DNA of 64,000 nt from Hymenobacter nivis. GTDB lineage: Bacteria; Bacteroidota; Bacteroidia; Cytophagales; Hymenobacteraceae. Positions 1 to 10,233 of the stretch are shown here, piece by piece; the stretch's first letter is position 1, and each line of letters starts with the position of its first letter. The DNA lies in the NCBI RefSeq assembly GCF_006439025.1, contig NZ_RCYZ01000001.1, forward strand, positions 310,001 through 374,000, read 5' to 3'. The position numbers were made by a program, and so were the translations under genes. The notes below the pieces were generated by a model, which saw nothing but the letters and a program-made list of their open reading frames with translations, searched no databases and was not told the origin of the DNA.

Positions 1-2
1 AA

Positions 3-197
3 AGCCAGCCCGCCCCCGCCACCGTGGCCTGGACCGGCAACGTGCCCAAAAAAGGCAGCGCCGTGAAGCTGCTCCAAACCGGCAAAACGGTGAAGTGGAC
101 CAGCGACGGCGACAAGGTGACGGTAATGTTGCCCGCGGCATTGTCCAAAACGGCCGGGGCTTACCCGGCGCTGGCCTTTGCCTTTGCCGCGCGCTAG
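3..197 (+). CDS. C-terminal end of probable alpha-L-fucosidase (GH29), cut by window start
   Basis: An open frame enters from the left edge and stops at TAG 195-197, giving 64 residues. The readable part has the pattern TGNVPKKGS, VKLLQTGKTVKW, DGDKVTVMLP and a final PALAFAF. This is the beta-sandwich tail I associate with bacterial GH29 alpha-L-fucosidases, which remove terminal L-fucose from glycans. The catalytic domain lies outside the window, so the family call rests on the tail alone. It sits 70 bp before the GH3 gene on the same strand and appears to be the upstream member of the glycosidase run. Another glycosidase with a similar C-terminal domain is possible. Confidence 0.6.
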   Translation, partial: SQPAPATVAWTGNVPKKGSAVKLLQTGKTVKWTSDGDKVTVMLPAALSKTAGAYPALAFAFAAR

Positions 198-267
198 CCG
201 GGGGCCCCGGCCCGTGGGGGCCCTGTTTTCTACGCGCTCAGTTGGGCGCGCACAACTACGTAATAAT

Positions 268-2670
268 ATGCTGAAGCAGCTTTTTTTCGGGTTAAGCGTG
301 GCCTGTGCGGCGCCCGCCCTGGCGCAGTCCGCCAGCCCGCCGCTCTATAAGAACGCTAAGGCCCCCACCGAAGCCCGCGTGCAGGACCTGCTGGGCCGCA
401 TGACGCGGGAAGAGAAAGTGGGCCAGCTCTCGACCCTGCTGGGCTGGGAAATGTACCAGAAGCAGGGCCCTAAAGTGGACGTCAGCCCCGCCTACCGCAA
501 GGCCGTGGACGAGCGCCACATCGGCATGCTGTGGGCCACGCTGCGCGCCGACCCGTGGACCCAGAAAACGCTGCTCACCGGCCTGAACCCGACACTATCG
601 GCCGAGGCCACCAATGCCCTGCAGAAGTACGCCCGCGAGCACACGCGGCTGGGCATTCCGCTGCTGCTGGCTGAGGAGTGCCCGCACGGCCACATGGCCA
701 TTGGCACCACGGTGTTCCCCACCTCCATCGGCCAGAGCAGCACCTGGGACCCCGCCCTGATCGAGCAGATGGCCACCGCCATTGCCGCCGAGGCCCGCGC
801 CCAGGGGGCCCACGTGGGCTACGGCCCGGTGCTGGACCTGGCCCGCGAGCCGCGCTGGTCGCGGGTGGAGGAAACTTACGGCGAAGACCCAGTGCTGAAC
901 AGCGCCATGGGCGTGGCCATGGTGCGCGGCTTCCAGGGCCCCACCGGCCCGGTGGGTGGGCCCCACATCATCTCCACCCTCAAGCACTTCACGGCCTACG
1001 GCGTGCCCGAGGGCGGGCACAACGGGGGCAGCATCAGCACGGGGCCCCGCGAGCTGTACCAGAGCTTTCTGCCACCGTTCCGGGCCGCCGTCAAGGCGGG
1101 GGCCCTGTCGGTGATGACGGCCTACAACTCCGTGGACGGCGTGCCGTGCTCGGCTAACGAATTCTTGCTGACGGACTTGCTGCGCAAGCAGTGGGGTTTT
1201 CAGGGCTTCACGGTGTCGGACTTGGGCAGCATTTCGGGCCTGGTGGGCGGGCACCGCGTGGCAGCTACGGCCCCGGCGGCGGCGGCACTGGCCATCAACG
1301 CCGGCCTCGACACCGACCTCAGCGGCTACGGCTACGACAAGGAGCTGCTGGCAGCGGTGAATAGCGGCGCGGTATCGAGTGAGGTGCTGGACAGAGCGGT
1401 GGGCCGACTGCTGCGCCAGAAGTTCGAAATGGGCTTGTTTGAAAACCCCTACGTGGCGGTGAAAAACGCGGCCAAGCAGGTGAAAACGCCCGCCCACGTG
1501 CAGCTCGCGCGCCGCGTGGCGCAGGAATCGGTGGTGCTGCTGAAGAACGAGGGCGACTTGCTGCCGCTCAGCAAAACCCTGAAAACCATTGCCGTCATTG
1601 GCCCGAACGCCGACAACATTTACAACCAGCTCGGCGACTACACCGCGCCCCAGCCCGACGACAACGTGGTGACGGTGCTGGAGGGCATCAAGGCCAAGGT
1701 GTCGGCCGCAACGAAAGTGACTTACGTGAAGGGCTGCGCCATCCGCGACACCACGAGCGCCGACCTGGCGGGCGCGGTGGCGGCGGCCCGGGGGGCCCAA
1801 GTGGCGGTGGTGGTGGTGGGCGGCTCCAGCGCCCGCGACTTCAAAACTGAGTACCAGAGCACCGGCGCGGCCACCGTGACGGCCGCCGCGGGTGGCCAAC
1901 TCGTCAGCGACATGGAGAGCGGCGAGGGCTACGACCGGGCCACGCTGGACTTACTGGGCAAGCAACTGGCGCTGGTGCAGGCCGTGGCGGCCACCGGCAC
2001 GCCGGTGGTGGTGGTGCTAATCAAGGGCCGGCCGCTGAACCTGAACTGGTTGGCGGCCCACGTGCCCGCGATGCTCGACGCCTGGTACCCGGGCCAGGAG
2101 GGCGGTAATGCCGTGGCCGACGTGCTGTTTGGCGACGTGAACCCGGCCGGGCGCCTGCCGATTTCGGTGCCCAAAAGCGTGGGCCAGCTGCCCATCTACT
2201 ACAACTACAAAACCCCCACCCGGCACGACTACGTGGAGATGGACGCCAAGCCACTTTACAGCTTCGGCTACGGGCTGAGCTACGCCAAATTTGCCTACGC
2301 CGACCTGCGCACCGACGTGGTGGAAAGCGCGGGCACGGTGCAGGTCAACGTCAGCTTCAAGGTGAAAAACACCAGCGCACGGGCCGGCGACGAAGTGGCG
2401 CAACTCTACCTCAACGACAACGTCAGCTCGACGGTGACGCCCGCCAAGCAGCTCAAGAAATTCCAGCGCCTGGCGCTAAAAGCCGGCGAGGAACGGACGG
2501 TGACCTTTGCCCTGGGCCCCGACGAGCTGATGCTGCTGGACCCCAAAATGAACTGGGTGGTGGAGCCGGGCACCTTCACCGCGATGGTGGGCGCCGCGTC
2601 GGACGACATCCGGCTGAAAGCCGATTTCCAGGTGCGGCAAGCCCTTGCTGTACCCGCTGGCAATAAATAG
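268..2670 (+). CDS. GH3 family beta-glycosidase (beta-glucosidase/beta-xylosidase type), exported
   Basis: The protein has 800 residues. The ATG at 268 is chosen because a clear signal peptide follows (MLKQLFFGLSVACAAPALAQ) and an A-rich stretch precedes it; an upstream in-frame GTG at 178 would overlap the previous gene and spoil the signal. The order is an N-terminal (beta/alpha)8 domain, an alpha/beta sandwich domain and a C-terminal fibronectin-III-like domain ending near residue 795. Visible GH3 motifs are RWSRVEETYGEDP, STLKHFTAYG and TVSDLGS, with D318 as the predicted nucleophile. GH3 enzymes remove non-reducing beta-linked glucose, xylose or similar sugars in the periplasm. In this cluster a beta-1,2-xylosidase role on plant N-glycans is conceivable (inference); the sequence does not decide the sugar. 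Confidence 0.9.
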   Translation: MLKQLFFGLSVACAAPALAQSASPPLYKNAKAPTEARVQDLLGRMTREEKVGQLSTLLGWEMYQKQGPKVDVSPAYRKAVDERHIGMLWATLRADPWTQKTLLTGLNPTLSAEATNALQKYAREHTRLGIPLLLAEECPHGHMAIGTTVFPTSIGQSSTWDPALIEQMATAIAAEARAQGAHVGYGPVLDLAREPRWSRVEETYGEDPVLNSAMGVAMVRGFQGPTGPVGGPHIISTLKHFTAYGVPEGGHNGGSISTGPRELYQSFLPPFRAAVKAGALSVMTAYNSVDGVPCSANEFLLTDLLRKQWGFQGFTVSDLGSISGLVGGHRVAATAPAAAALAINAGLDTDLSGYGYDKELLAAVNSGAVSSEVLDRAVGRLLRQKFEMGLFENPYVAVKNAAKQVKTPAHVQLARRVAQESVVLLKNEGDLLPLSKTLKTIAVIGPNADNIYNQLGDYTAPQPDDNVVTVLEGIKAKVSAATKVTYVKGCAIRDTTSADLAGAVAAARGAQVAVVVVGGSSARDFKTEYQSTGAATVTAAAGGQLVSDMESGEGYDRATLDLLGKQLALVQAVAATGTPVVVVLIKGRPLNLNWLAAHVPAMLDAWYPGQEGGNAVADVLFGDVNPAGRLPISVPKSVGQLPIYYNYKTPTRHDYVEMDAKPLYSFGYGLSYAKFAYADLRTDVVESAGTVQVNVSFKVKNTSARAGDEVAQLYLNDNVSSTVTPAKQLKKFQRLALKAGEERTVTFALGPDELMLLDPKMNWVVEPGTFTAMVGAASDDIRLKADFQVRQALAVPAGNK

Positions 2671-2736
2671 CCGGGCATTTTTACTTGATTCCTTTACCCA
2701 TCTACGCCAACAACTGCCCCCTGGGGGCCCTTGCCG

Positions 2737-5388
2737 ATGACTTACCGCTTGCCCTTTTGCCTGCTGTGTGCGCTGCTACTTCACCTGCCGCTGTGGGCCC
2801 AAACCCAGCGCGAACTCAACTCGGGCTGGCAATGCCTGCCCGCTGCGAAGGTCAGCGTACAAGGGCCGGCGCTGTCGCAGCCATCGTACGCCCTGACGGG
2901 GTGGGCCCCGGCCGTGGTGCCCGGCACCGTGCTCACCACCCAACTGGCGAATAAGCAGGTGCCCGACCCGTTCTACGGGATGAACAACAAGCACATTCCG
3001 GACATTTACACCACCGGCCGCGACTACTACACCTACTGGTTTGTGCAGGACTTCACGGAAGCGCCGCTGGCCGGCCAGCAGCAACTGTGGCTGCACCTGC
3101 GGGGCGTGAACTACAGCTGCGAGCTGTACCTGAACGGCCAGAAGGTGAACAAGCAGACGCACCACGGCATGTTTCTGCGCCAGGCCTACAACATCACGCC
3201 CCTGCTGGCCCGCAACGGCCGCAACCGCCTGGCTGTCATCGTGTACCCGGCCGACCCGGTGGGCAACCCCAACGGCGGCCAGGGCGGCGACGGCCGCATT
3301 GCCAAGAGCGTGGCCACCCAGTACACGGCGGGCTGGGACTGGATCCAGCCCATTCGGGACCGCAACACCGGCATCTGGGACAAGGTGGTGCTGGAGCGTA
3401 CCGGGGCCGTGAACCTGAAAAACCCGCACGTGGTGACGCGCGTGCCCGGCGTGCGCTTGCCCACGGGGCCCCAGGCGCCGGCCATCGTGCAGGTGTCGGC
3501 CGAACTGGAAAACCCGACCGCGCAGGCCGTGGCGGGGGCCCTCACCTACACCCTCGACGGCCACACGGTATCGCAGCCGGTGAACATTCCGGCGCGCGCC
3601 ACCAAGGTGGTCAGCCTCAAGAACCTGAGCTTGCCCAACCCCAAGCTGTGGTGGCCCAACGGCTACGGGGCCCAGCATTTGTACCCGCTGAAAATGCAGT
3701 TCGTGGTCGGCAAAACCGTGTCCGATGTGGAAACGGTGGACGTGGGCGTGCGCGAAATCCAGACCCAGTGGAACACCAAAACCGAAAGCCGGCAGGTGCT
3801 GGTGAACGGCCAGAAGGTGTTCATCAAGGGCGGGAACTGGATTATTTCGGACGCCATGCTCCGCTTTACCGATGCGCGCTACGACGCCGAAATCCGGTTC
3901 CACCGCGACATGAACCTGAACCTGATCCGCATTTGGGGCGGGGCCCTGGTGGAGCGGCCCGAGTTTTACGCGGCCTGCGACAAGTACGGCCTGCTCGTGA
4001 TCCAGGACTTCTGGGTGTCGGGCGACGCCAACGGACGTTGGCTGGACCCGCAGAAGGCCGACGACCAGTGGACGCGCCGCAAGTACCCCGACGACCACCG
4101 GCTGTTCATCAACTCGGCCGCCGACCAGGTGAAGATGGTGCGCAACCACGCCTCGCTGGCCATGTGGTGCGGCGGCAACGAAATCACCCCGCCGAAGGAC
4201 ATCTACACGGCCCTGGCCGATTCCATCATTCCGAAGCTCGACGGCACGCGTTGGCTCATTCCGTATTCTAACTCCGATAGCCTGTCGTACAACCGCTTGG
4301 GCGGCAACGGCGACGGACCCTACGGCATCCAGGACCCGCGCAGCTTCTGGGGCACCCGCACCTACCCGTTCAACTCGGAGGTGGGCTCGGTGGGCGTGGG
4401 CGACTACGAATCGCTGGAGCGCTTCATTCCCAAGGCCAACTTGGTGGCGCCCCAGTACCTGGGCCCGGCCAGCAAAAACGCCGAAAAAGCCGACTCCGTC
4501 TGGACCTACCACACCTACACCGGCGTGGGGTACAACCAGTACATTTTGCCCTACGGGGCCCCCAAAGACGTTCGGGACTTCGGCCTGAAGGCCCAGCTCG
4601 TGAACTACGACCAGTACCGCGCCCTGATGGAAGGCTTCAGCGCCCACATGTGGGATTGGTACACGGGCACCATCATCTGGAAAACGCAGAACCCCTGGAC
4701 GGCCATGCGCGGCCAGATGTACGACTACTACCTCGACCCCAACGCCTGCCTCTACGGGCTGCGCAGCGGCAGCGCCCCGCTGCACCCCATGTACAACCCC
4801 GTGGACAGCATGGTGATGATCGTCAACAACTCGTTTGCTGTGCAGCGCGACCTGATGCTGGTGGTGGACGCCTACGACCTGGCCGGCAAGAAGACCAACA
4901 TCACCCAGGTCATCGTGGAAATCAACCCGTCGATGGCCAAAAACTACCTGCCCATTGGGCCCCTGGTGCGGCGCATGGCCAAGGACAAGGGCATGTTCCT
5001 CTCCATTCAATTGCTGGACCTGAACAAGAAAGTGGTCAGCAGCAACTTCTACTGGCTGGCCGATGCGAAGGGCGAGTATTCGGGGCTGAAAACGATGGCC
5101 AAAACCACCGTTAAAGTAACCGCCAAGCAGCTGGCCAAAAACCAAATATCCGTGACGCTCACCAACCCGGCCAACGCCCCGGTGGCCTTCTTCAACCGCC
5201 TGGCCCTGGTGAACCCGCAGACGCAGCAGCGCCTGCTGCCCGTGTTCTACAGCGACAACTACGTGTCGGTACTGCCCGGCGAAAGCACCACCGTGGTGAT
5301 GGACTACCCGCCCGGGGGCCCCGCGCCCCTGGTGTCGGTAGAAGGCTGGAACGTGGAGAAGCAACTGCTGCCGGTGGGGGCTAATTAG
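2737..5388 (+). CDS. GH2 family glycosidase (beta-mannosidase / exo-beta-glucosaminidase type)
   Basis: The protein has 883 residues. ATG 2737 is preferred over a TTG two codons upstream. A signal peptide ends near LPLWAQ. The order is a jelly-roll sugar-binding domain (about 25-200), an immunoglobulin-like domain, a TIM barrel (about 350-640) and C-terminal beta domains. WCGGNE supplies the predicted acid/base E482 and FNSEVGSVG the nucleophile E548. NLIRIWGG and the MWDWYTG to SGSAPLHPMYN stretch recall exo-beta-D-glucosaminidases and mannosylglycoprotein endo-beta-mannosidase, not LacZ. A likely substrate is beta-mannose or glucosamine attached to GlcNAc. In a cluster with GH92 and GH20 enzymes, cleavage of the N-glycan core Man-beta-1,4-GlcNAc bond is an attractive inference. 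It follows the GH3 gene by 66 bp. Confidence 0.87.
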   Translation: MTYRLPFCLLCALLLHLPLWAQTQRELNSGWQCLPAAKVSVQGPALSQPSYALTGWAPAVVPGTVLTTQLANKQVPDPFYGMNNKHIPDIYTTGRDYYTYWFVQDFTEAPLAGQQQLWLHLRGVNYSCELYLNGQKVNKQTHHGMFLRQAYNITPLLARNGRNRLAVIVYPADPVGNPNGGQGGDGRIAKSVATQYTAGWDWIQPIRDRNTGIWDKVVLERTGAVNLKNPHVVTRVPGVRLPTGPQAPAIVQVSAELENPTAQAVAGALTYTLDGHTVSQPVNIPARATKVVSLKNLSLPNPKLWWPNGYGAQHLYPLKMQFVVGKTVSDVETVDVGVREIQTQWNTKTESRQVLVNGQKVFIKGGNWIISDAMLRFTDARYDAEIRFHRDMNLNLIRIWGGALVERPEFYAACDKYGLLVIQDFWVSGDANGRWLDPQKADDQWTRRKYPDDHRLFINSAADQVKMVRNHASLAMWCGGNEITPPKDIYTALADSIIPKLDGTRWLIPYSNSDSLSYNRLGGNGDGPYGIQDPRSFWGTRTYPFNSEVGSVGVGDYESLERFIPKANLVAPQYLGPASKNAEKADSVWTYHTYTGVGYNQYILPYGAPKDVRDFGLKAQLVNYDQYRALMEGFSAHMWDWYTGTIIWKTQNPWTAMRGQMYDYYLDPNACLYGLRSGSAPLHPMYNPVDSMVMIVNNSFAVQRDLMLVVDAYDLAGKKTNITQVIVEINPSMAKNYLPIGPLVRRMAKDKGMFLSIQLLDLNKKVVSSNFYWLADAKGEYSGLKTMAKTTVKVTAKQLAKNQISVTLTNPANAPVAFFNRLALVNPQTQQRLLPVFYSDNYVSVLPGESTTVVMDYPPGGPAPLVSVEGWNVEKQLLPVGAN

Positions 5389-5441
5389 AAACACGCCCGA
5401 CTAGCATCTACGGTCCAGAATCTCTGCTATTGCACTCATCC

Positions 5442-7748
5442 ATGCCCAAGTCTCCGCTGCCAACCCAAGTGCTCCTCTGCCTGCTCTGCGCCTTGCTCCT
5501 CGGGCGGACGGGGGCGGCGCAGCCGGGGCCCAATGCGTACCCGCTGATTCCGTACCCCGCCTCCCTGGTGCCGGCCGCGGGCAGCTTTCCCATCACTCGC
5601 GCCACCCGCCTGGCCATGCCCGGCGCAGCGAAGGTATTTGCGCAGGAAGCCGCGCAGCTGCAAGCCCTGCTGGCCTACGGTCTGGGGCAGCCCCTGAAGC
5701 CGGCCGCAGCCGCCGGGGCCAACACCATTGTGCTGGTGTACGACGCCACCATTGGGGCCCCGGAGGGCTACCGCCTCACCGTCACACCCCAGCGGGTGAC
5801 GCTGGCGGCCAAGGAGCCGGCGGGCATGTTCCGGGCCGTGCAAACGGTGCGGCAGCTGCTGCCGCCCACCATCGAGCGGGCCGGCGCTGGGGCCCCACTG
5901 CGGCTGCCCGCCGTGCGCATCGAAGACCGGCCCGCCTACGCCTGGCGCGGGATGCACCTCGATGTGGCCCGCCACTTTTTCTCGGTCAATTACCTCAAAA
6001 AGTACCTCGACCTGCTCGCCCTCTACAAGTTCAACAAGCTGCACTTGCACCTGACCGACGACCAGGGCTGGCGCATCGAAATCAAGAAATACCCCGAGCT
6101 GACCGCCCAGGGGGCCTGGCGCACGTTCAACAAGCAGGACTCCAGTTGCATTAAGAAATCGAAGGACAACCCCGACTTTGCCCTCGACCCCCAGCACCTG
6201 CGGCAGCGCAACGGCCGCACCGAGTACGGCGGCTTTTACACCCAGGCGCAGCTCAAGGACGTGATTGCCTACGCCGCGGCCCGGCACATCGAAATCATCC
6301 CCGAAGTGGACATGCCCGGCCACATGATGGCCGCCCTTAAGGCGTACCCCGACCTCTCCTGCACCGGCAGCGCCACCTGGGGCAAGGAGTTTTCGGTACC
6401 GCTGTGCCCCTGCAACGAAGGCACCTACACCTTCGCCGAGAACGTGCTGAGCGAGGTGGCCGCCCTCTTTCCCAGCCCCTACGTGCACATCGGGGCCGAC
6501 GAGGTGGAGAAAACCACCTGGGCCCAGGCGGGCGCCTGCACCGCGCTGATGCAGCGCGAGGGCATCAAGGACGTGAATGGGCTGCAGAGCTACTTTGTGC
6601 GCCGCATCGAGCGGTTTTTGCAGTCGAAAGGCAAGAAAATGATTGGCTGGGACGAGGTGCTGGACGGCGGCGTAGACGCCAGCGCCACCGTGATGTACTG
6701 GCGCAGCTGGGTGCCCGACGCCCCCGCCCGCGCCGCCCGCAACGGCAACCAAGTCATCATGACCACCAACAACCCGCTGTACTTCGACTACTTGCCCGAT
6801 AAAAATTCGATTGCCCAAGTGTACCAGTTTAAGCCCACGCCGGCGGGCCTGAACCCGCAGGAAGCCAAGGCCATTCTGGGGGCCCAAGCCAACCTCTGGA
6901 CCGAAACCGTGCCCTCGGAAAACCGCGCCGATTACATGGTGGCGCCCCGCATGACCGCCCTGGCCGAAGTGGTGTGGACCAACCGGCCCGATTACGCCGG
7001 CTACCTGCAGCGCCTGAAGGCCCACTACGCCCGGCTGGCCCGAATGGGGGTGCACTACCGCGTGCCCGACCTTGCCGGGTTTGCCGAGGAGAGCGTGTTC
7101 ACCACCAGCACCGCGCTGGCCGTGCAAAAGCCTTTGGACAACCTGATCCTGCGCTACACCACCGACGGCAGCGCCCCCACGCCCACCTCCCCCACCCTGG
7201 CAAAACCGCTGCCCATCAGCCAACCCGTTACGGTGAAGCTGGCGGCCTACACCCCGGAGGGCCTAAAGGGCGACACCTACACCATCCACTATCAGCAGCA
7301 AAACTATGCCGAACCCGTGCGCGGCAAAACGCCCGCCGCCGGCCTCACCGCCACCTACTTCGACGGCTATTTCCCCACCGCCCGCATGCAGGGGGCCCCG
7401 GCCAAGGGCAGCGCCGTTGTGACGGAAATAGCCGTGCCCAAGGCCGCCGAGGCTGACAAGTTTGGGGTGCAGTTCCGCGGCTACCTCGACGTGCCGGCCA
7501 CGGGCATCTACACCTTCTACCTGACCTGCGACGATGGCGGCACGCTGCAAATTGCGGATCGGATGGTGGTCGACAACGGCGGCTTGCATTCGGCCATTGA
7601 AAAGAACGGCCAGGTGGCCCTAGCCAAAGGCTTGCAGCCGCTGGCCCTCGACTTTGTGGAAGGCGGCGGCGGCTACAAGCTGCTGCTCCAATACAGCCTC
7701 AACGGCAGCCCGCCGCAGCCCGTGCCGGCCGGCTGGCTTCGGCACTAA
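5442..7748 (+). CDS. GH20 beta-N-acetylhexosaminidase with C-terminal PA14 domain
   Basis: The protein has 768 residues. ATG 5442 is preferred to an in-frame TTG at 5430; a hydrophobic signal segment follows. The order is an alpha/beta N-terminal GH20b domain (about 30-160), the catalytic TIM barrel (about 165-520), a chitobiase-type C-terminal beta domain (about 550-620, RYTTDGSAPTP) and a PA14 module (about 640-760, GLTATYFDG to CDDGGTLQI). LHLTDDQGWRIE and HIGADEVEKTTW are GH20 signatures; D353 and E354 form the substrate-assisted catalytic pair. It should release terminal GlcNAc or GalNAc. PA14 modules bind carbohydrate in several glycosidases and may hold the enzyme to glycoprotein. The gap to the GH2 gene is 53 bp. 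Confidence 0.93.
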   Translation: MPKSPLPTQVLLCLLCALLLGRTGAAQPGPNAYPLIPYPASLVPAAGSFPITRATRLAMPGAAKVFAQEAAQLQALLAYGLGQPLKPAAAAGANTIVLVYDATIGAPEGYRLTVTPQRVTLAAKEPAGMFRAVQTVRQLLPPTIERAGAGAPLRLPAVRIEDRPAYAWRGMHLDVARHFFSVNYLKKYLDLLALYKFNKLHLHLTDDQGWRIEIKKYPELTAQGAWRTFNKQDSSCIKKSKDNPDFALDPQHLRQRNGRTEYGGFYTQAQLKDVIAYAAARHIEIIPEVDMPGHMMAALKAYPDLSCTGSATWGKEFSVPLCPCNEGTYTFAENVLSEVAALFPSPYVHIGADEVEKTTWAQAGACTALMQREGIKDVNGLQSYFVRRIERFLQSKGKKMIGWDEVLDGGVDASATVMYWRSWVPDAPARAARNGNQVIMTTNNPLYFDYLPDKNSIAQVYQFKPTPAGLNPQEAKAILGAQANLWTETVPSENRADYMVAPRMTALAEVVWTNRPDYAGYLQRLKAHYARLARMGVHYRVPDLAGFAEESVFTTSTALAVQKPLDNLILRYTTDGSAPTPTSPTLAKPLPISQPVTVKLAAYTPEGLKGDTYTIHYQQQNYAEPVRGKTPAAGLTATYFDGYFPTARMQGAPAKGSAVVTEIAVPKAAEADKFGVQFRGYLDVPATGIYTFYLTCDDGGTLQIADRMVVDNGGLHSAIEKNGQVALAKGLQPLALDFVEGGGGYKLLLQYSLNGSPPQPVPAGWLRH

Positions 7749-7823
7749 GCCCTTGTGCCCGAGCCCGGCTAGTACTACCCTGGCAAGATATCTCCTCCCA
7801 TCCTACCCTAGTTGCTTAAGCAA

Positions 7824-10136
7824 ATGCGTTTTATGAAGTATCGCCCATCCCAACTTAGTTATTTTGTGGCCGCGCTGGCCGGGGCCCTGGCCCCGCTGGC
7901 GGCCACCGCCGGCACCCCGCCGCCCCGGGCCCCACGTCCGGCCCCGGCGGCTAGCCTCACGCAATACGTGGACCCGTACATCGGCACGGGGTTTCACGGC
8001 CACGTGTTCTTGGGCGCCAACGTGCCGTTTGGCGCCGTGCAGCTCGGGCCGGTCAACCGCTCCGAGGGCTGGGACTGGTGCTCGGGCTACCATTTTTCCG
8101 ACTCCACCATCGTGGGCTTTTCGCACACGCACCTCAGCGGCACCGGCATCGGCGACCTGGGCGACGTGGCCGTGATGCCCACCACCGGCGAGGTGCGGGT
8201 GGTGAAAGGCACGCCCAAAAACCCGCAGAAGGGCTTCATCTCGCTGTTTTCGCACAAAGAGGAGCGCGTGCGGCCCGGCTACTACAGCGTGCGCCTGAAG
8301 CGCTACAACATCAAGGCCGAGCTGACGACCTCCGAGCGGGTGGGCTTCCACCAGTACACGTTCCCGAAGTCCGACGCGGCGCACTTGGTGTTCGACTTGC
8401 AGCAGGGCATCGGCTGGGATTTGGCCACCGATACCCACATCGAAAAGCTCAACGACAGCACCTTGGTGGGCTACCGGTACTCCAAGGGCTGGGCCAAGGA
8501 ACAGCGCCTCTACTTCGCGGCGGTCTTCTCGAAGCCCATCCGGCAGTTCACGAGCGTGCAGGTGACGGATTCCTTGGGTAATACGACGCCCGCCGCCAGC
8601 GGCAACCGCCTGAAGGGCGTCGTCACCTTCACCACTACCGAAGGCGAAAAAGTGAAGCTGAAAGTGGGCATTTCGCCCGTCAGCACCACCAACGCCATGG
8701 CCAACATCCGGGCCGAAATCCCGGGCTGGAACTTCGCCAAAGTGGCTGCCGCCGCCGATGCCGCCTGGAACCAGGAGCTGCAAAAGGTGCGCGTGCAGGC
8801 CGACCCGGCCCGGATGAAAACCTTCTACACGGCGCTCTACCACACCATGGTGGCCCCCTCCATCTTCAACGACCACAACGGCGACTACTGGGGCACCGAC
8901 AAAAAGGTGCACACCAACCCCGGCTTCACCAACCTCACCACGTTCTCGCTCTGGGACACGTACCGCGCGGCGCACCCGCTCTTCACCCTGCTCCAGCCCA
9001 AGCGCGTGAACGACATGGTGCAGAGTATGTTGGCCATTTACCAGCAGCAGGGCAAGCTGCCGGTGTGGCACCTCATGGCCAACGAAACCAACACCATGGT
9101 GGGCTACAGCGCCGTGCCGGTGGTGGTCGACGCCTACCTCAAGGGCTTCAAGGGCTTCGACGCCAACCTGGCCTACGAGGCCGTGAAGGCCACCGCCATG
9201 CGCGACGAGTCGGGCCTGAAAGCCGTAAAGGCCCAGGGGTTCATTCCGGCCGACAGCGAGGTTGAGAACGTGTCGAAAGGCCTGGAATACGCCGTGGACG
9301 ACTGGTGCATCGCGCAGATGGCCAAGCAGATGGGCAAGACCGACGACTACGCCTACTTCAGCAAGCGTGCCCAGAACTACCGCAACTACTTCGACCCGCG
9401 CGTGGGCTTCATGCGCGGCCGGGTGTCGCAAACCGAGTGGCGCACGCCGTTCAGCCCCTTCTCGTCGGTGCACATGAAAAGCGACTTCACGGAGGGCAAC
9501 GCCTGGCAGTACACCTGGCTGGTGCCGCAGGACGTGGAGGGCCTCATCGGCCTGCTGGGGGGCGAAAAGCGCTTCAGCCAGAAGCTCGACTCACTATTCA
9601 CGGTGAAGGGCGACATGGGCGCCGAAGCCTCGCCCGACATCTCGGGCCTCATCGGCATGTACGCCCACGGCAACGAGCCGGGCCACCACATCACCTACCT
9701 CTACAGCTACGTGGGCCAGCCCTGGAAAACGGCCGAGAAGGTCCGCTTCATCACCGAAAACTTCTACACCACCAAGCCCGACGGCATCATCGGCAATGAG
9801 GACGTGGGGCAGATGTCGGCCTGGCACGTGCTCTCCACCCTCGGCTTTTACCCCCTGAACCCGGCCAACGGCACCTACATCTTCGGCAGCCCATCGGTCA
9901 ACCAAGCCACCCTGGCGCTGGCCGGCGGCAAAACGCTGGCCATCGAGGCCAAAAACAACAGCGCGGCCAACAAGTACATCCAGCGCGTGCTGCGCAACGG
10001 CCAGCCCTATACGAAGTCCTACATCACGCACCAGGACCTGCTGCGAGGCGGCAAGCTCGTGTTTGAGATGGGGCCCCAGCCCAGCGCCACTTGGGGCGTG
10101 GCCGCGGCCGACCGCCCAAAATCGGTGATGAAGTAA
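7824..10136 (+). CDS. GH92 family alpha-mannosidase, exported
   Basis: The protein has 770 residues. ATG 7824 is used; ATG 7833 and TTG 7812 are in-frame alternatives. A signal sequence (FVAALAGALAPLAATAG) is followed by the GH92 start YVDPYIGTGFHGHVF, with FSHTHLSGTGIGDLGD shortly after. Further signatures are TFSLWDTYRAAHPL, GNEPGHH and GNEDVGQMSAW; E659/D660 lie in the conserved acidic cluster of the calcium-dependent active site. GH92 members are exo-alpha-mannosidases that trim alpha-1,2, -1,3, -1,4 or -1,6 mannose, typically from N-glycans. It lies 75 bp after the first GH20 gene and is a paralogue of the enzyme at 58743-61040. Linkage specificity cannot be read from the sequence. Confidence 0.93.
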   Translation: MRFMKYRPSQLSYFVAALAGALAPLAATAGTPPPRAPRPAPAASLTQYVDPYIGTGFHGHVFLGANVPFGAVQLGPVNRSEGWDWCSGYHFSDSTIVGFSHTHLSGTGIGDLGDVAVMPTTGEVRVVKGTPKNPQKGFISLFSHKEERVRPGYYSVRLKRYNIKAELTTSERVGFHQYTFPKSDAAHLVFDLQQGIGWDLATDTHIEKLNDSTLVGYRYSKGWAKEQRLYFAAVFSKPIRQFTSVQVTDSLGNTTPAASGNRLKGVVTFTTTEGEKVKLKVGISPVSTTNAMANIRAEIPGWNFAKVAAAADAAWNQELQKVRVQADPARMKTFYTALYHTMVAPSIFNDHNGDYWGTDKKVHTNPGFTNLTTFSLWDTYRAAHPLFTLLQPKRVNDMVQSMLAIYQQQGKLPVWHLMANETNTMVGYSAVPVVVDAYLKGFKGFDANLAYEAVKATAMRDESGLKAVKAQGFIPADSEVENVSKGLEYAVDDWCIAQMAKQMGKTDDYAYFSKRAQNYRNYFDPRVGFMRGRVSQTEWRTPFSPFSSVHMKSDFTEGNAWQYTWLVPQDVEGLIGLLGGEKRFSQKLDSLFTVKGDMGAEASPDISGLIGMYAHGNEPGHHITYLYSYVGQPWKTAEKVRFITENFYTTKPDGIIGNEDVGQMSAWHVLSTLGFYPLNPANGTYIFGSPSVNQATLALAGGKTLAIEAKNNSAANKYIQRVLRNGQPYTKSYITHQDLLRGGKLVFEMGPQPSATWGVAAADRPKSVMK

Positions 10137-10233
10137 GTATTTCGATGCGGCGGCGGCCCCGTTAGGGCCCCCGCGTTGCCCGCGGTTTGCCGCTTTGCGC
10201 GCCCATTTTTTTCACTCCCTGAGCCTTTCCCTT

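Noticed and set aside
595..1899. 434-codon minus-strand frame inside the GH3 gene
   Set aside because: Low-complexity shadow of the GH3 coding strand; no start context or family signature.
2776..5394. Very long minus-strand open frame (872 codons) opposite the GH2 gene
   Set aside because: It is a shadow of the GC-rich plus-strand gene: composition is dominated by His, Val, Gly and Arg, with no domain, and the plus strand carries a full GH2 enzyme.
5436..7223. 595-codon minus-strand frame inside the first GH20 gene
   Set aside because: Shadow frame caused by G/C third positions in the GH20 gene; no motif.
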